5,782 bases of DNA from Pseudomonadales bacterium (GTDB taxonomy: Bacteria > Pseudomonadota > Gammaproteobacteria > Pseudomonadales > Azotimanducaceae), in contig JAGWBL010000074.1 in assembly GCA_021295935.1 (NCBI GenBank), forward strand, positions 1-5,782, written 5' to 3'. The position numbers and the translations under genes are program-made. Within the stretch, counting starts at the first letter, position 1. Every line of letters starts with the position of its first letter. Of this stretch, positions 1 through 5,553 are shown piece after piece. Under the pieces are notes generated by a model. It searched no databases. It saw only the letters and a list, made by a program, of their open reading frames with translations, and was not told where the DNA came from.

Positions 1-360
1 TACATCGCGATGATCTTCCTAGGTCTGGCGGGCGTCGCGGGGGCGCTGCTCACCACCTTGAACATGAGCACGATGCAGTTGCTGATCCCCCAAGAACTCA
101 GAGGTCGAGTCAATTCGCTGATCATGATGGCGCACGGACTCATGCCGCTGGGTGTCATTCCGGTGGGATTCGTTGCGGAGTTCTTCTCGATCCAGACAGC
201 GTTGCTCGTTGGTGTGGTGGCATTGCTCCTGAGCCTTACCGGGATACGGCTTGCCTATCCGGAACTCTGGCGCCTGGGATGCATCCGAACTCCATACGAC
301 CCTCCCGGCCAGGAACGGCCTGAAGTTCCTTCGGCAGCCTTGGCCGCGAAGGCGAACTGA
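1..360 (+). CDS. MFS transporter, C-terminal part (5' end outside window)
   Basis: The frame is open from base 1 to the TGA at 358-360, giving the last 119 residues of an inner-membrane secondary transporter. Three hydrophobic segments are visible. The first begins at IFLGLAGVAGALL, the second spans the MMAHGLMPLGVIPVGFVAEFF region, and the third is QTALLVGVVALLLSLTGI. A hydrophilic tail of about 35 residues rich in Pro, Arg and Ala follows. The loop reading LIPQELRGRVNSL matches the conserved 'P.e.RGRV.sl' loop before TM11 of MFS_3-type (EntS-like exporter) proteins, so these are probably TM10-TM12. The substrate cannot be told from this part. It lies 56 bp upstream of, and on the same strand as, the sugar dehydrogenase, so co-transcription is possible. 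Family assignment is fairly safe and the subfamily is inference. Confidence 0.85.
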   Translation, partial: YIAMIFLGLAGVAGALLTTLNMSTMQLLIPQELRGRVNSLIMMAHGLMPLGVIPVGFVAEFFSIQTALLVGVVALLLSLTGIRLAYPELWRLGCIRTPYDPPGQERPEVPSAALAAKAN

Positions 361-416
361 CATCAACAACGCGATCGTTCGTCTGCGATACTGAACTTGC
401 ATCGAGCCCTTTACAG

Positions 417-1736
417 ATGTCGCACGCAACGACCAAGCACAAATCGTCGCAAGGGGAGAAACGAAAAATCGTAGACGATTCTCGGATCGCGGTCATCGGC
501 CTTGGTTACGTCGGTCTGCCCGTAGCTCTGGCATTCGCCAGAAAGTTCCCGACTGTGGGGTTCGACGTGTACAGTTCGCGCATTGCAGCACTGCGGAACG
601 GCCGCGACATGTCGGGCGAGGTCGATGTCGAAGCGTTGCAACATTCCTCGATCGAGTTCAATGGCGATGAACGCGCTATTGCTGAGTGCACCGTGTTCAT
701 CGTCACTGTGCCGACACCAGTGGATGAAGCAAATCAGCCTGATTTGAGAAAGCTTACCGCTGCGTCAGAAACTGTCGCTCGAGTGCTGAAGCATGGTGAT
801 CTTGTGATCTACGAGTCGACGGTCTATCCCGGAGCGACAGAAGAACACTGCGTTCCGATTCTCGAATCAGGTTCCGGACTCGTGCTGAACGATGACTTCC
901 TGGTCGGTTACAGCCCGGAACGCATCAATCCTGGCGATCGTGCTCACCGCCTCGACAATGTGGTGAAGGTCGTGGCCGGATCCAACGCCTTGGCGCTGGA
1001 CCGCGTGGACACGCTCTACAGCCACGTCGCGAAATCAGGCAGGTATCGTGCCGCCAACATCCGCACGGCGGAGATGGCGAAAATCATCGAGAACACGCAA
1101 AGGGACCTGAATATCGCATTGATGAACGAAGTGGCGCTGATTTGCAACAAGCTCGACATCGATACGGGAGACGTCCTGGACGCCGCAAACACGAAGTGGA
1201 ACTTCCTGAGGTTCACTCCGGGACTGGTCGGCGGCCATTGCGTAGGAGTTGATCCCTACTACCTGACATACAAGGCACGCGAAATCGGACACGAGCCGGA
1301 AGTGATCCTCGCAGGCCGTCGCATCAACAACGCCATGCCGAGCATCGTCGCGGCAAGGATCACCGAGATGCTCTTGGCGCGTCGGAGCACCCCCGCAAAC
1401 GCGAGAGCCCTGGTCCTTGGAGTCGCTTTCAAGCAAGACTGTCCAGATGTCCGAAACAGCAAGTCTGTCGACTTGATAGAAGCGCTGCAGTCCAAAGGCA
1501 TGGTGGTTGACGCTTTCGATCCTGTGGTCTCCCGAGCGGAGAGTGCCGTGCCTCTCTCGGTCCGATTACGCGAAGTCCCCGCCCGAGGCGCCTACGACGT
1601 TGTCGTGCTCGCCGTGGCTCACCGCGAGATTCTGGACCTCGGAAACAAGAAAATTCAGTCGTTTGTACGCGAACATTGCGTCCTGTTCGATGTTCAGAGG
1701 GTCCTGCCGAGAGAAGTGGTTTCCGGCCGCCTCTAG
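417..1736 (+). CDS. tviB: UDP-N-acetyl-D-hexosamine 6-dehydrogenase, TviB/WbpO family
   Basis: This is a complete 439-residue cytoplasmic, NAD-dependent nucleotide-sugar dehydrogenase. It oxidises C6 of UDP-GlcNAc or UDP-GalNAc to the uronic acid used in capsule, O-antigen or Vi-like polysaccharide. Visible parts are the Rossmann motif GLGYVGLP (28-35), Asp50 ending the second strand (GFDV), VPTPVD (98-103), GYSPERINPGD (164-174), the central helix EMAKIIENTQRDLNIALMNE with Lys222 and Asn226, the catalytic GGHCVGVDPYYL with Cys275, and the C-terminal UDP-binding segment GVAFKQDCPDVRNSK (335-349). The last motif resembles the FKENCPD.RN form of TviB/WbpO rather than UDP-glucose dehydrogenase. 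Length fits the family. The ATG at 417 is the only usable start before the Rossmann motif. It gives a basic hydrophilic leader of about 22 residues, longer than usual, and no good ribosome binding site precedes it. No other polysaccharide genes are visible. UDP-GlcNAc versus UDP-GalNAc is undecided. Confidence 0.92.
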   Translation: MSHATTKHKSSQGEKRKIVDDSRIAVIGLGYVGLPVALAFARKFPTVGFDVYSSRIAALRNGRDMSGEVDVEALQHSSIEFNGDERAIAECTVFIVTVPTPVDEANQPDLRKLTAASETVARVLKHGDLVIYESTVYPGATEEHCVPILESGSGLVLNDDFLVGYSPERINPGDRAHRLDNVVKVVAGSNALALDRVDTLYSHVAKSGRYRAANIRTAEMAKIIENTQRDLNIALMNEVALICNKLDIDTGDVLDAANTKWNFLRFTPGLVGGHCVGVDPYYLTYKAREIGHEPEVILAGRRINNAMPSIVAARITEMLLARRSTPANARALVLGVAFKQDCPDVRNSKSVDLIEALQSKGMVVDAFDPVVSRAESAVPLSVRLREVPARGAYDVVVLAVAHREILDLGNKKIQSFVREHCVLFDVQRVLPREVVSGRL

Positions 1737-1834
1737 ACACGCCCCTAGGGGTCTGCGCCAAAGAGAATTCCGTTCGGCGTCTTGATTCTGAATGCGCAAC
1801 ACCCTGACATGAGTGCGGGAGAAATCTCCAAAAA

Positions 1835-1840
1835 TAGAAT
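1835..1840 (+). promoter_or_regulatory. candidate -10 element for tRNA-Ser
   Basis: TAGAAT (one mismatch to TATAAT) sits 23 bp before the mature tRNA 5' end, a suitable distance for a short tRNA leader. No convincing -35 hexamer lies 16-18 bp upstream. The inverted repeat GGAGA-AA-TCTCC (1818-1829) occupies that spacer. The run of A between the two may help melting. This is inference from spacing and one hexamer. Confidence 0.35.
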
Positions 1841-1863
1841 GTCCAACCGAGCTGTCCTAGACC

Positions 1864-1951
1864 GGAGGGGTGGCTGAGCGGTCGAAAGCACTGGTCTTGA
1901 ACACCAGCGAGGCTAACGCCTCCCAGGGTTCGAATCCCTGCCCCTCCGCCA
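1864..1951 (+). tRNA. tRNA-Ser(UGA)
   Basis: The full cloverleaf can be drawn by hand. The acceptor stem is GGAGGGG (1864-1870) with CCCCTCC (1941-1947), discriminator G1948, and CCA encoded at 1949-1951. The anticodon stem is CTGGT/ACCAG (1891-1895, 1903-1907) around loop CTTGAAC, giving anticodon TGA at 1898-1900, which reads UCA and, with wobble or modification, other UCN codons. The long variable arm GAGGC-TAAC-GCCTC (1909-1922) is diagnostic of a class II tRNA, here serine. The T arm is CAGGG-TTCGAAT-CCCTG (1924-1940). The size of 88 nt and the G discriminator fit bacterial tRNA-Ser. Its cognate synthetase gene serS lies about 1.2 kb downstream on the opposite strand. Confidence 0.98.
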
Positions 1952-1976
1952 GCAGAATCGTTGAAACCATAGGTCT

Positions 1977-2001
1977 TGTAGTGCACACTACAGTTTGCAC
2001 T
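1977..2001. repeat. interlocking inverted repeats 25 bp after tRNA-Ser
   Basis: TGTAGTG (1977-1983) and CACTACA (1986-1992) form a perfect 7-bp inverted repeat separated by 2 bp. AGTGCA (1980-1985) and TGCACT (1996-2001) form a second perfect inverted repeat separated by 10 bp. The two share bases 1980-1985 and so exclude each other if folded. The position suits a 3' processing or termination hairpin for the tRNA transcript, but only TTT follows, so it is not a standard intrinsic terminator. It could instead be an operator. Confidence 0.5.
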
Positions 2002-2169
2002 GAAGAGCGGCCTCGCGCGCAAGGATCTCTCATGCCTGTAGACGAGGAGTGCCGATCCCGCGGACCAAGCCACCGGCTTCCGGTGAAGAACCCAAACCGT
2101 CATGGCGATAGCCTCCAGCGATTCATTGCCGAGCGACAATCCGCTGGCGCACCCGCGTTGTGCATTCTC

Positions 2170-2203
2170 CCAGCGGGCGCTGGCGAGTCGCTGCATTGCC
2201 AGC
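2170..2203. repeat. overlapping inverted repeats sharing one arm
   Basis: CCAGCG (2170-2175) pairs with CGCTGG (2178-2183) across 2 bp. The overlapping arm GCTGGC (2179-2184) pairs with GCCAGC (2198-2203) across 13 bp. The two pairings are mutually exclusive. No gene of known function is adjacent. GC-rich 6-bp arms can arise by chance, so the structure is real as sequence but its function is unknown. Confidence 0.35.
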
Positions 2204-2527
2204 TTCCGCTGCCGATGCACTATGAGGCCAGCGGAACACCGAGAATGAAGATCGAACCGATAGTGGTTGTTGGTAGACGAAGTGGCGGCCATGCGGCGAG
2301 ACGAGAAGGATTGCTCGGTTGCCACAAAAGGCCTCTTGTCCGGGCCTGAACGGGAAAACGCGCACGCACGCATTCGTTTCGGCGAGGTCGGTATCGAGAA
2401 CGCATCCGCTTGCCGCTTGGCGGCGGCTCGCGCATGAGAGGATGCCCTGTCGGCGCCCTTCGCGAGGAAGCACCACAGATCCGTAGACGGACCAGTGGAG
2501 CTGCCTGGTACTCCGTCAGCTCGCCCA

Positions 2528-2749
2528 TCACCTGCGCGTGAAAGAGATCGACAGCCCGTTTCCGAACTCATCGTTCGGATTCTGTTCAGTCTCGCGGCCG
2601 ACGGCCGGAACGAACTCGGTGCGCTGAGAAGCCTTGAAGTTCGGACGAGCTACATGTACACCGCTTTGCTCTAGCTCCGAGGGTCCTGAAGCAGCATTGA
2701 ACGAAACGTCAGGCTTCGCCGCTTCGGCGCCGTCCGTTTGCTTGACCAT
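2528..2749 (-). other. unassigned open stretch downstream of the ATPase remnant
   Basis: An open minus-strand frame from ATG 2749 to a stop at 2528 would give 73 hydrophilic residues rich in Ala, Glu, Ser and Asn, ending in SISFTRR. It starts where the readable part of the ATPase remnant ends, in another frame, so it could be further decayed gene sequence or an accidental open frame. I recognise no family, no membrane segment and no good ribosome binding site. I would not annotate it as a working gene. Confidence 0.2.
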
Positions 2750-2754
2750 TTCAT

Positions 2755-2977
2755 CGGAACGGTCCCGGCAGGCGGAATCTCACGGCGAAGAATGCTCTCT
2801 CCGTCTTCGTCCGAGTCCCAGTTCAGATAGCCTTCCCTCGCTCCGGGCAGGCTGAGCGCAAGCGTGGTGTCGCCCATCTCGCGGAGCCGGCAACGAACAC
2901 CACCTCGCCTGCAAGACTGCAGTGACTTTGGCCAGCAAGGTATCGCGAATCAACGTCCATTCAACTGGACTACCCAA
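2755..2977 (-). pseudogene. decayed N-terminus of an AAA_14/DUF4143-type ATPase
   Basis: Read across three frames, the minus strand spells the start of a typical AAA_14 (COG1373-like) ATPase. The first frame gives EWTLIRDTLLAKVTAVLQA (from about 2960). A shift near 2905 gives GEVVFVAGS. A second shift near 2882 gives REMGDTTLALSLPGAREGYL, then NWDSDEDGESILRREIPPAG, ending about 2755. Family members, from memory, read roughly VVF..GPRQVGKTTLALSL followed by YLNWD..EDR..ILRRE.P. Here the Walker A proline codon has lost a base and the invariant lysine codon is GAC (Asp), so nucleotide binding would be lost even without the frameshifts. The Walker B part, usually starting with a D-E-I-H-K-like motif, and the DUF4143 half are not found. 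Intact members are several hundred residues, so this is a small remnant. The frameshifts are read directly and the family assignment is inference. Confidence 0.6.
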
Positions 2978-3024
2978 ATTTCAACCCACACCAATTTCGA
3001 TCATCCGTGACTTCTCCCTGCATG

Positions 3025-3050
3025 CAAGAAACCCGCCTGGCAATTTCTTG
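3025..3050. repeat. 7-bp inverted repeat, possible operator
   Basis: CAAGAAA (3025-3031) and TTTCTTG (3044-3050) are perfect reverse complements separated by 12 bp. The repeat lies between a candidate minus-strand promoter (3064-3093) and the ATPase remnant, where an operator or leader hairpin would be. Function is inferred from position only. Confidence 0.35.
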
Positions 3051-3063
3051 TTCGCAACGAGTT

Positions 3064-3093
3064 CGTATATTGGAATTCTTCGGTCACCTGCAA
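3064..3093 (-). promoter_or_regulatory. candidate sigma-70 promoter facing the ATPase remnant
   Basis: On the minus strand TTGCAG (3088-3093) is separated by 18 bp from TATACG (3064-3069). The first matches TTGACA at 4 of 6 bases and the second TATAAT at 4 of 6. The site lies about 90 bp upstream of the first readable codon of the remnant and points toward it, so it may be the old promoter of that gene. Such matches occur by chance, so confidence is low. Confidence 0.3.
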
Positions 3094-3163
3094 CGACGAC
3101 TCTCGTGGGGATTCTCTCCGCAGGACCTCGGCGGCCAACAGACGCCGAAAAGCGTGTAAGGAA

Positions 3164-3186
3164 GCCTGATCGTATCCGCCTGATCG
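3164..3186. repeat. two direct copies of a 9-bp sequence next to serS
   Basis: GCCTGATCG occurs at 3164-3172 and again at 3178-3186, separated by TATCC (period 14 bp). The second copy runs into the hairpin at 3185-3198. The pair lies just beyond the serS stop codon. It may be a local duplication and no function is evident. Confidence 0.4.
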
Positions 3187-3198
3187 CGTGGAGACGCG
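3185..3198 (-). terminator. hairpin directly after serS, weak terminator candidate
   Basis: On the minus strand CGCGT-CTCC-ACGCG forms a 5-bp GC-rich stem with a 4-nt loop starting 3 nt after the serS TAG. No U-tract follows, so intrinsic termination would be poor. It may stabilise the 3' end or assist factor-dependent termination. Confidence 0.3.
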
Positions 3199-3200
3199 CT

Positions 3201-4469
3201 CTACAGGATGTATTCCAGGTCTCTCATGTACGGACGCAACGCCGGAGGCATTCGGACGCTTCCATCGGCTTGCTGGAAGTTCTCCATCACGGCGATCATG
3301 GTTCTCCCGATCGCCAATCCGGATCCGTTCAGCGTGTGAGCGGGTTCTGGCCGCCCGGTTTCCGGATTGCGCCAGCGAATTCGGGCTCTTCGAGCCTGGA
3401 AGTCCAGGAAGTTGCTGCAGGACGAAATCTCGCGGTATGCCTGCGATCCAGGCAACCAGACTTCCAGGTCGATCGTGCGTGCAGCGGCGAAGCCTAGGTC
3501 GCCTCCGCAGAGGTCGACTGCGCGATACGGCAGTTCCAGTTCCTTGAGAACAGTCTCCGCATGGCCTGTAAGCTCCTCAAGGGCATCCCAGGACTCGGAC
3601 GGCCGAACGATCTGCACCAGTTCGACCTTCTCGAACTGATGCTGCCTGATCAACCCATGCGTGTCTCGTCCGGCGCTTCCAGCTTCGCGCCTGAAGCAAG
3701 GTGTGTGACAGACAAACTTGAGAGGTACGCTGGCATCGTCGAGGATCTGGTCCTTGATCAGGTTGGTGACCGGCACTTCCGCGGTTGGAATCAAGTAGAA
3801 CTTGGCGTCGCTCGCGACTCTGAAGAGATCCTCTTCGAATTTCGGCAGCTGTCCCGTTCCGCGCATCGTGTCTTCGTTGACGATGTAGGGAACATAGACC
3901 TCTCTGTAGCCGTGGTGCGTGACGTGGATGTCGATCATGAACTGAATCAGGGCTCGGTGCAGTCTGGCAAGTTCGTCGTAGAACACCGAGAACCGGCTTC
4001 CGGTCACTCGGACGGCCGCTTCGGGATCTATCAGCGCTCCGCCGACAGCCATGTGATCTCTGGGGGGAAATTCGAAGTTGCGGGGCTCCCCTACTCTCCA
4101 GAGTTCCTTGTTGTCCGCATCGGTCTCTCCGACGGGAACCTCTTCGCTCGGGATGTTCGGGATGTGAAGCAGGAATTCGTTGTACTCCGCCTGGACACGT
4201 GTCAGTTCCTGCTTTGCAGCGTCCAGTCGCACTCGAAGGTTCGACATGGCCTCCACCATGGGCGCGCTGTCCTCCCCCCTTGCGCGAGCAAGACCGATTG
4301 CCTTTGAGGTCTGATTGCGCTCACTCTGAAGCGTCTCCGTTCTCATCTGGAGATCCCGACGACTTCGCTCGAAGTCTGCAAGCAGGTTCAAGTCAAGCAC
4401 GTGGCCTCGCCTGGCAAGGCGGCGTGCAACCTCTTCCGGATCCCTTCTCAGGGTGCGCGGGTCTAGCAT
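3201..4469 (-). CDS. serS: seryl-tRNA synthetase
   Basis: Complete 422-residue class II aminoacyl-tRNA synthetase that charges tRNA-Ser (and tRNA-Sec where present) with serine in the cytosol. E. coli SerS is 430 residues. The N-terminal part opens [21 protein letters not shown] and continues as a charged, heptad-like helical arm (about 30-100) that contacts the long variable arm of tRNA-Ser. The catalytic core shows motif 1 with the [13 protein letters not shown] signature (204-216), the serine-binding TAE (229-231), motif 2 [20 protein letters not shown] (259-278) and motif 3 [17 protein letters not shown] (381-397). The C-terminus [12 protein letters not shown] is normal. ATG 4469 is chosen because it gives the canonical MLD start. 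A GGGGAA stretch lies about 8 nt upstream as a weak ribosome binding site. The segment before 'VTGSRF' is a little shorter than usual, but no catalytic residue is missing. The 403-bp upstream gap suggests its own promoter. Confidence 0.98.
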   Translation of the reverse strand: MLDPRTLRRDPEEVARRLARRGHVLDLNLLADFERSRRDLQMRTETLQSERNQTSKAIGLARARGEDSAPMVEAMSNLRVRLDAAKQELTRVQAEYNEFLLHIPNIPSEEVPVGETDADNKELWRVGEPRNFEFPPRDHMAVGGALIDPEAAVRVTGSRFSVFYDELARLHRALIQFMIDIHVTHHGYREVYVPYIVNEDTMRGTGQLPKFEEDLFRVASDAKFYLIPTAEVPVTNLIKDQILDDASVPLKFVCHTPCFRREAGSAGRDTHGLIRQHQFEKVELVQIVRPSESWDALEELTGHAETVLKELELPYRAVDLCGGDLGFAAARTIDLEVWLPGSQAYREISSCSNFLDFQARRARIRWRNPETGRPEPAHTLNGSGLAIGRTMIAVMENFQQADGSVRMPPALRPYMRDLEYIL

Positions 4470-4567
4470 CTCTCGTTCCCCAGCCGGAACGTCTTCGCTC
4501 GGTGTGTAACCTTTAGCGAAACTAGGAGGCTCACTTCCCTACCTCATTCAAATGAAGGCTCGCCCAA

Positions 4568-4627
4568 GCGAACCGTCGAACACTCACACGGCGCAGTTGG
4601 CCGCAAGCGCCAACTGGGTAGGTTCGC
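4568..4627. repeat. nested two-stem inverted repeat upstream of serS
   Basis: An inner perfect 8-bp stem, CAGTTGGC (4594-4601) with GCCAACTG (4609-4616), closes a 7-nt loop. An outer perfect 7-bp stem, GCGAACC (4568-4574) with GGTTCGC (4621-4627), encloses it. On the minus strand this lies about 100-160 nt before the serS start, so it could be part of a structured leader if transcription begins upstream. No U-tract follows on either strand. Confidence 0.45.
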
Positions 4628-4666
4628 CAAGATCACTACGAGTTGAATCCGACTCGATCCAGAATC

Positions 4667-4680
4667 CTGGTGCTCACCAG
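4667..4680. repeat. 6-bp inverted repeat in the lolA-serS gap
   Basis: CTGGTG (4667-4672) and CACCAG (4675-4680) are perfect reverse complements separated by 2 bp. As RNA the stem would be 5 bp with a 4-nt loop. It may be a protein-binding palindrome or a small hairpin, with no further evidence. Confidence 0.35.
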
Positions 4681-4687
4681 CCAGCGA

Positions 4688-4700
4688 CCTGTCGGACAGG
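4688..4700. repeat. 5-bp inverted repeat in the lolA-serS gap
   Basis: CCTGT (4688-4692) and ACAGG (4696-4700) flank a 3-nt loop, 7 bp from the previous repeat. On the plus strand CCATTTTGT follows, a weak U-tract, but no plus-strand gene precedes it. Short enough to be chance. Confidence 0.25.
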
Positions 4701-4800
4701 CCATTTTGTCCAGAATCTGCGAAGCAGTCGCTATCCGGAAGTGCATGTTCCACGAACGCGTGCTGGACTTGCGTATTTCCGAGCGCACTCTTTACATCCG

Positions 4801-4826
4801 ATCCGCAAGTCTCCGACTTGGCGGAT
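4801..4826 (-). terminator. strong hairpin after lolA, terminator-like without U-tract
   Basis: ATCCGCAAGT (4801-4810) pairs with ACTT (4816-4819) plus GCGGAT (4821-4826), giving 10 pairs interrupted by one bulged base (4820), around a 5-nt loop. On the minus strand it lies 46 nt after the lolA stop, where a 3' end hairpin would be expected. What follows on that strand is not U-rich, so it may block exonucleases rather than terminate alone. Confidence 0.45.
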
Positions 4827-4872
4827 TGTTTCGATGGATTCGAGTTCCACCAATGGCCGGGCATCCCTCAAG

Positions 4873-5553
4873 CTATTCCTCCTGATCGACCTGCCGCCGC
4901 AAGAACTCCTCGGCATTGCCGACGACGTCGGTCCCGACCGCTATGTCTATCACGAAATGGCCTGGGTCCGTGGACCCGAACGGCCGCATGTTCATAAACC
5001 CGAACTCCGTGACAGTGCCCAGCTTGTCATCCAGCGTGATGCCGATCAGCACAGCCGCGGAGAAGTGCAGGGAAAGCGAACTGTAGAGCTCAGCAGGCTG
5101 AACGGGTAGCAGCGTGAACGTGTCCGCTTCCTTCGCCACTTCGAACCGCTTCGCCAGCTCGGCAGTTCCCAGCCCGAGAATCTCTCGAATGCTAGTCTCG
5201 TGGGCTCGGATCTCATGAATGACCAACTGTTCCAAATCGGGGTCGAACACCGCCGCGCGAAGGCCATTGGATACGATGACTTGCGGAAACGGGTCTTCCA
5301 CCTCCCATCGGATTCTGTCCGGGCGGGCAAACGTGAAGTTCCCGCTGGCATCCTCAAGCAGCGTCCCGTCCTCACGGTACGTGCGCTGCTTGAATTCCGC
5401 TCGGAACGATCCAAGGGCGTCCAGCCTTCTGACCAGATCCTCGGTGGCCTCTGCCGGAGTCGTGCCGGAACTGAGCGGCGCGACCAAACAGGCCAAGACC
5501 GCCAGGAGCCAAGATCTACGCGGGTTCCGAAACCAGTACTTCACGCGCGCCAT
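4873..5553 (-). CDS. lolA: outer-membrane lipoprotein carrier protein LolA
   Basis: Complete 226-residue periplasmic chaperone. It takes lipoproteins released by LolCDE at the inner membrane and passes them to LolB at the outer membrane. A Sec signal peptide is visible: basic RNPRR (9-13), hydrophobic [13 protein letters not shown] (15-27), and probable cleavage after AEA (about residue 36), leaving a mature start [14 protein letters not shown] like that of known LolA. Family features are the SFRAEFKQ strand (49-56), ARPDRIRW (76-83), [11 protein letters not shown] (87-97) and FDPDLEQL (103-110), followed by the half-barrel strands. ATG 5553 is preferred because it precedes the signal peptide directly. 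The frame is open further upstream, but that part is ftsK in another frame. The start lies 38 bp inside ftsK with no clear Shine-Dalgarno, suggesting translational coupling. rarA, its usual downstream neighbour, is missing. Confidence 0.95.
   Translation of the reverse strand: MARVKYWFRNPRRSWLLAVLACLVAPLSSGTTPAEATEDLVRRLDALGSFRAEFKQRTYREDGTLLEDASGNFTFARPDRIRWEVEDPFPQVIVSNGLRAAVFDPDLEQLVIHEIRAHETSIREILGLGTAELAKRFEVAKEADTFTLLPVQPAELYSSLSLHFSAAVLIGITLDDKLGTVTEFGFMNMRPFGSTDPGHFVIDIAVGTDVVGNAEEFLRRQVDQEE

Larger units (their letters stand above)
1952..2527. other. 576-bp stretch with no recognisable gene
   Basis: All six frames were read. Open stretches exist on both strands but none resembles a known family, none has a supported start, and the longest runs antisense through the tRNA. 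The stretch holds inverted repeats (1977-2001, 2170-2203) and two short GC hairpins (arms CACCGG/CCGGTG at 2071-2085 and GCCGC/GCGGC at 2412-2424). I found no copy of the tRNA 3' end that would mark an integration site. It could be an eroded insertion or a long spacer. Confidence 0.5.
4470..4872. other. 403-bp gap between lolA and serS, no gene, hairpin-rich
   Basis: In E. coli and many gammaproteobacteria rarA occupies this position. Reading all frames, I find no RarA motif (no Walker A or B, no conserved start or end) and no other recognisable protein. The longest open frames look accidental. The stretch does contain several inverted repeats (4568-4627, 4667-4680, 4688-4700, 4801-4826). It probably carries the lolA 3' end signals and the serS promoter and leader. 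I could not place a convincing serS promoter. Confidence 0.55.

Noticed and set aside
1742..1751. Palindrome CCCCTAGGGG after the dehydrogenase stop as a terminator
   Set aside because: It has no loop to form a stable RNA hairpin and no following U-tract.
1870..2349. Plus-strand open frame starting inside the tRNA
   Set aside because: Its first residues (MAERSKALVLNTSEANASQG) are the tRNA itself translated. The rest resembles no family.
1429..2571. Long minus-strand open frame (380 codons) containing GAGIRTLGG
   Set aside because: It runs antisense through tRNA-Ser and the end of the dehydrogenase. The GAGIRTLGG-like peptide is a well-known artefact of translating the complement of a tRNA-Ser gene.
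2922..3497. Plus-strand open frame of 191 codons
   Set aside because: It is partly antisense to serS and overlaps the ATPase remnant, with no domain or plausible start.
2072..4004. Identical 13-bp ACCGGCTTCCGGT at 2072-2084 and 3992-4004
   Set aside because: One copy codes for a conserved SerS segment. A repeat of this length is about what chance allows in a window of this size.
3561..4307. Plus-strand open frame of 248 codons
   Set aside because: It is entirely antisense to serS, whose motifs are all intact.
4834..4855. tRNA T-arm-like TTCGAGT loop followed by CCACCAA
   Set aside because: The stem has a mismatch and no acceptor, anticodon or D arm could be placed around it.
4544..4864. 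Minus-strand open frame of 106 codons in the rarA position
   Set aside because: No RarA motif, no other family, and Ser/Gln/Asn-rich composition unlike the neighbouring genes.
4552..5109. Plus-strand open frame of 185 codons
   Set aside because: It is partly antisense to lolA, with no recognisable domain and no ribosome binding site.
5480..5500. Possible lipobox (VLAC) in the LolA signal peptide
   Set aside because: Leu at -2 fits the lipobox poorly, a downstream AEA site fits signal peptidase I, and LolA must be soluble.
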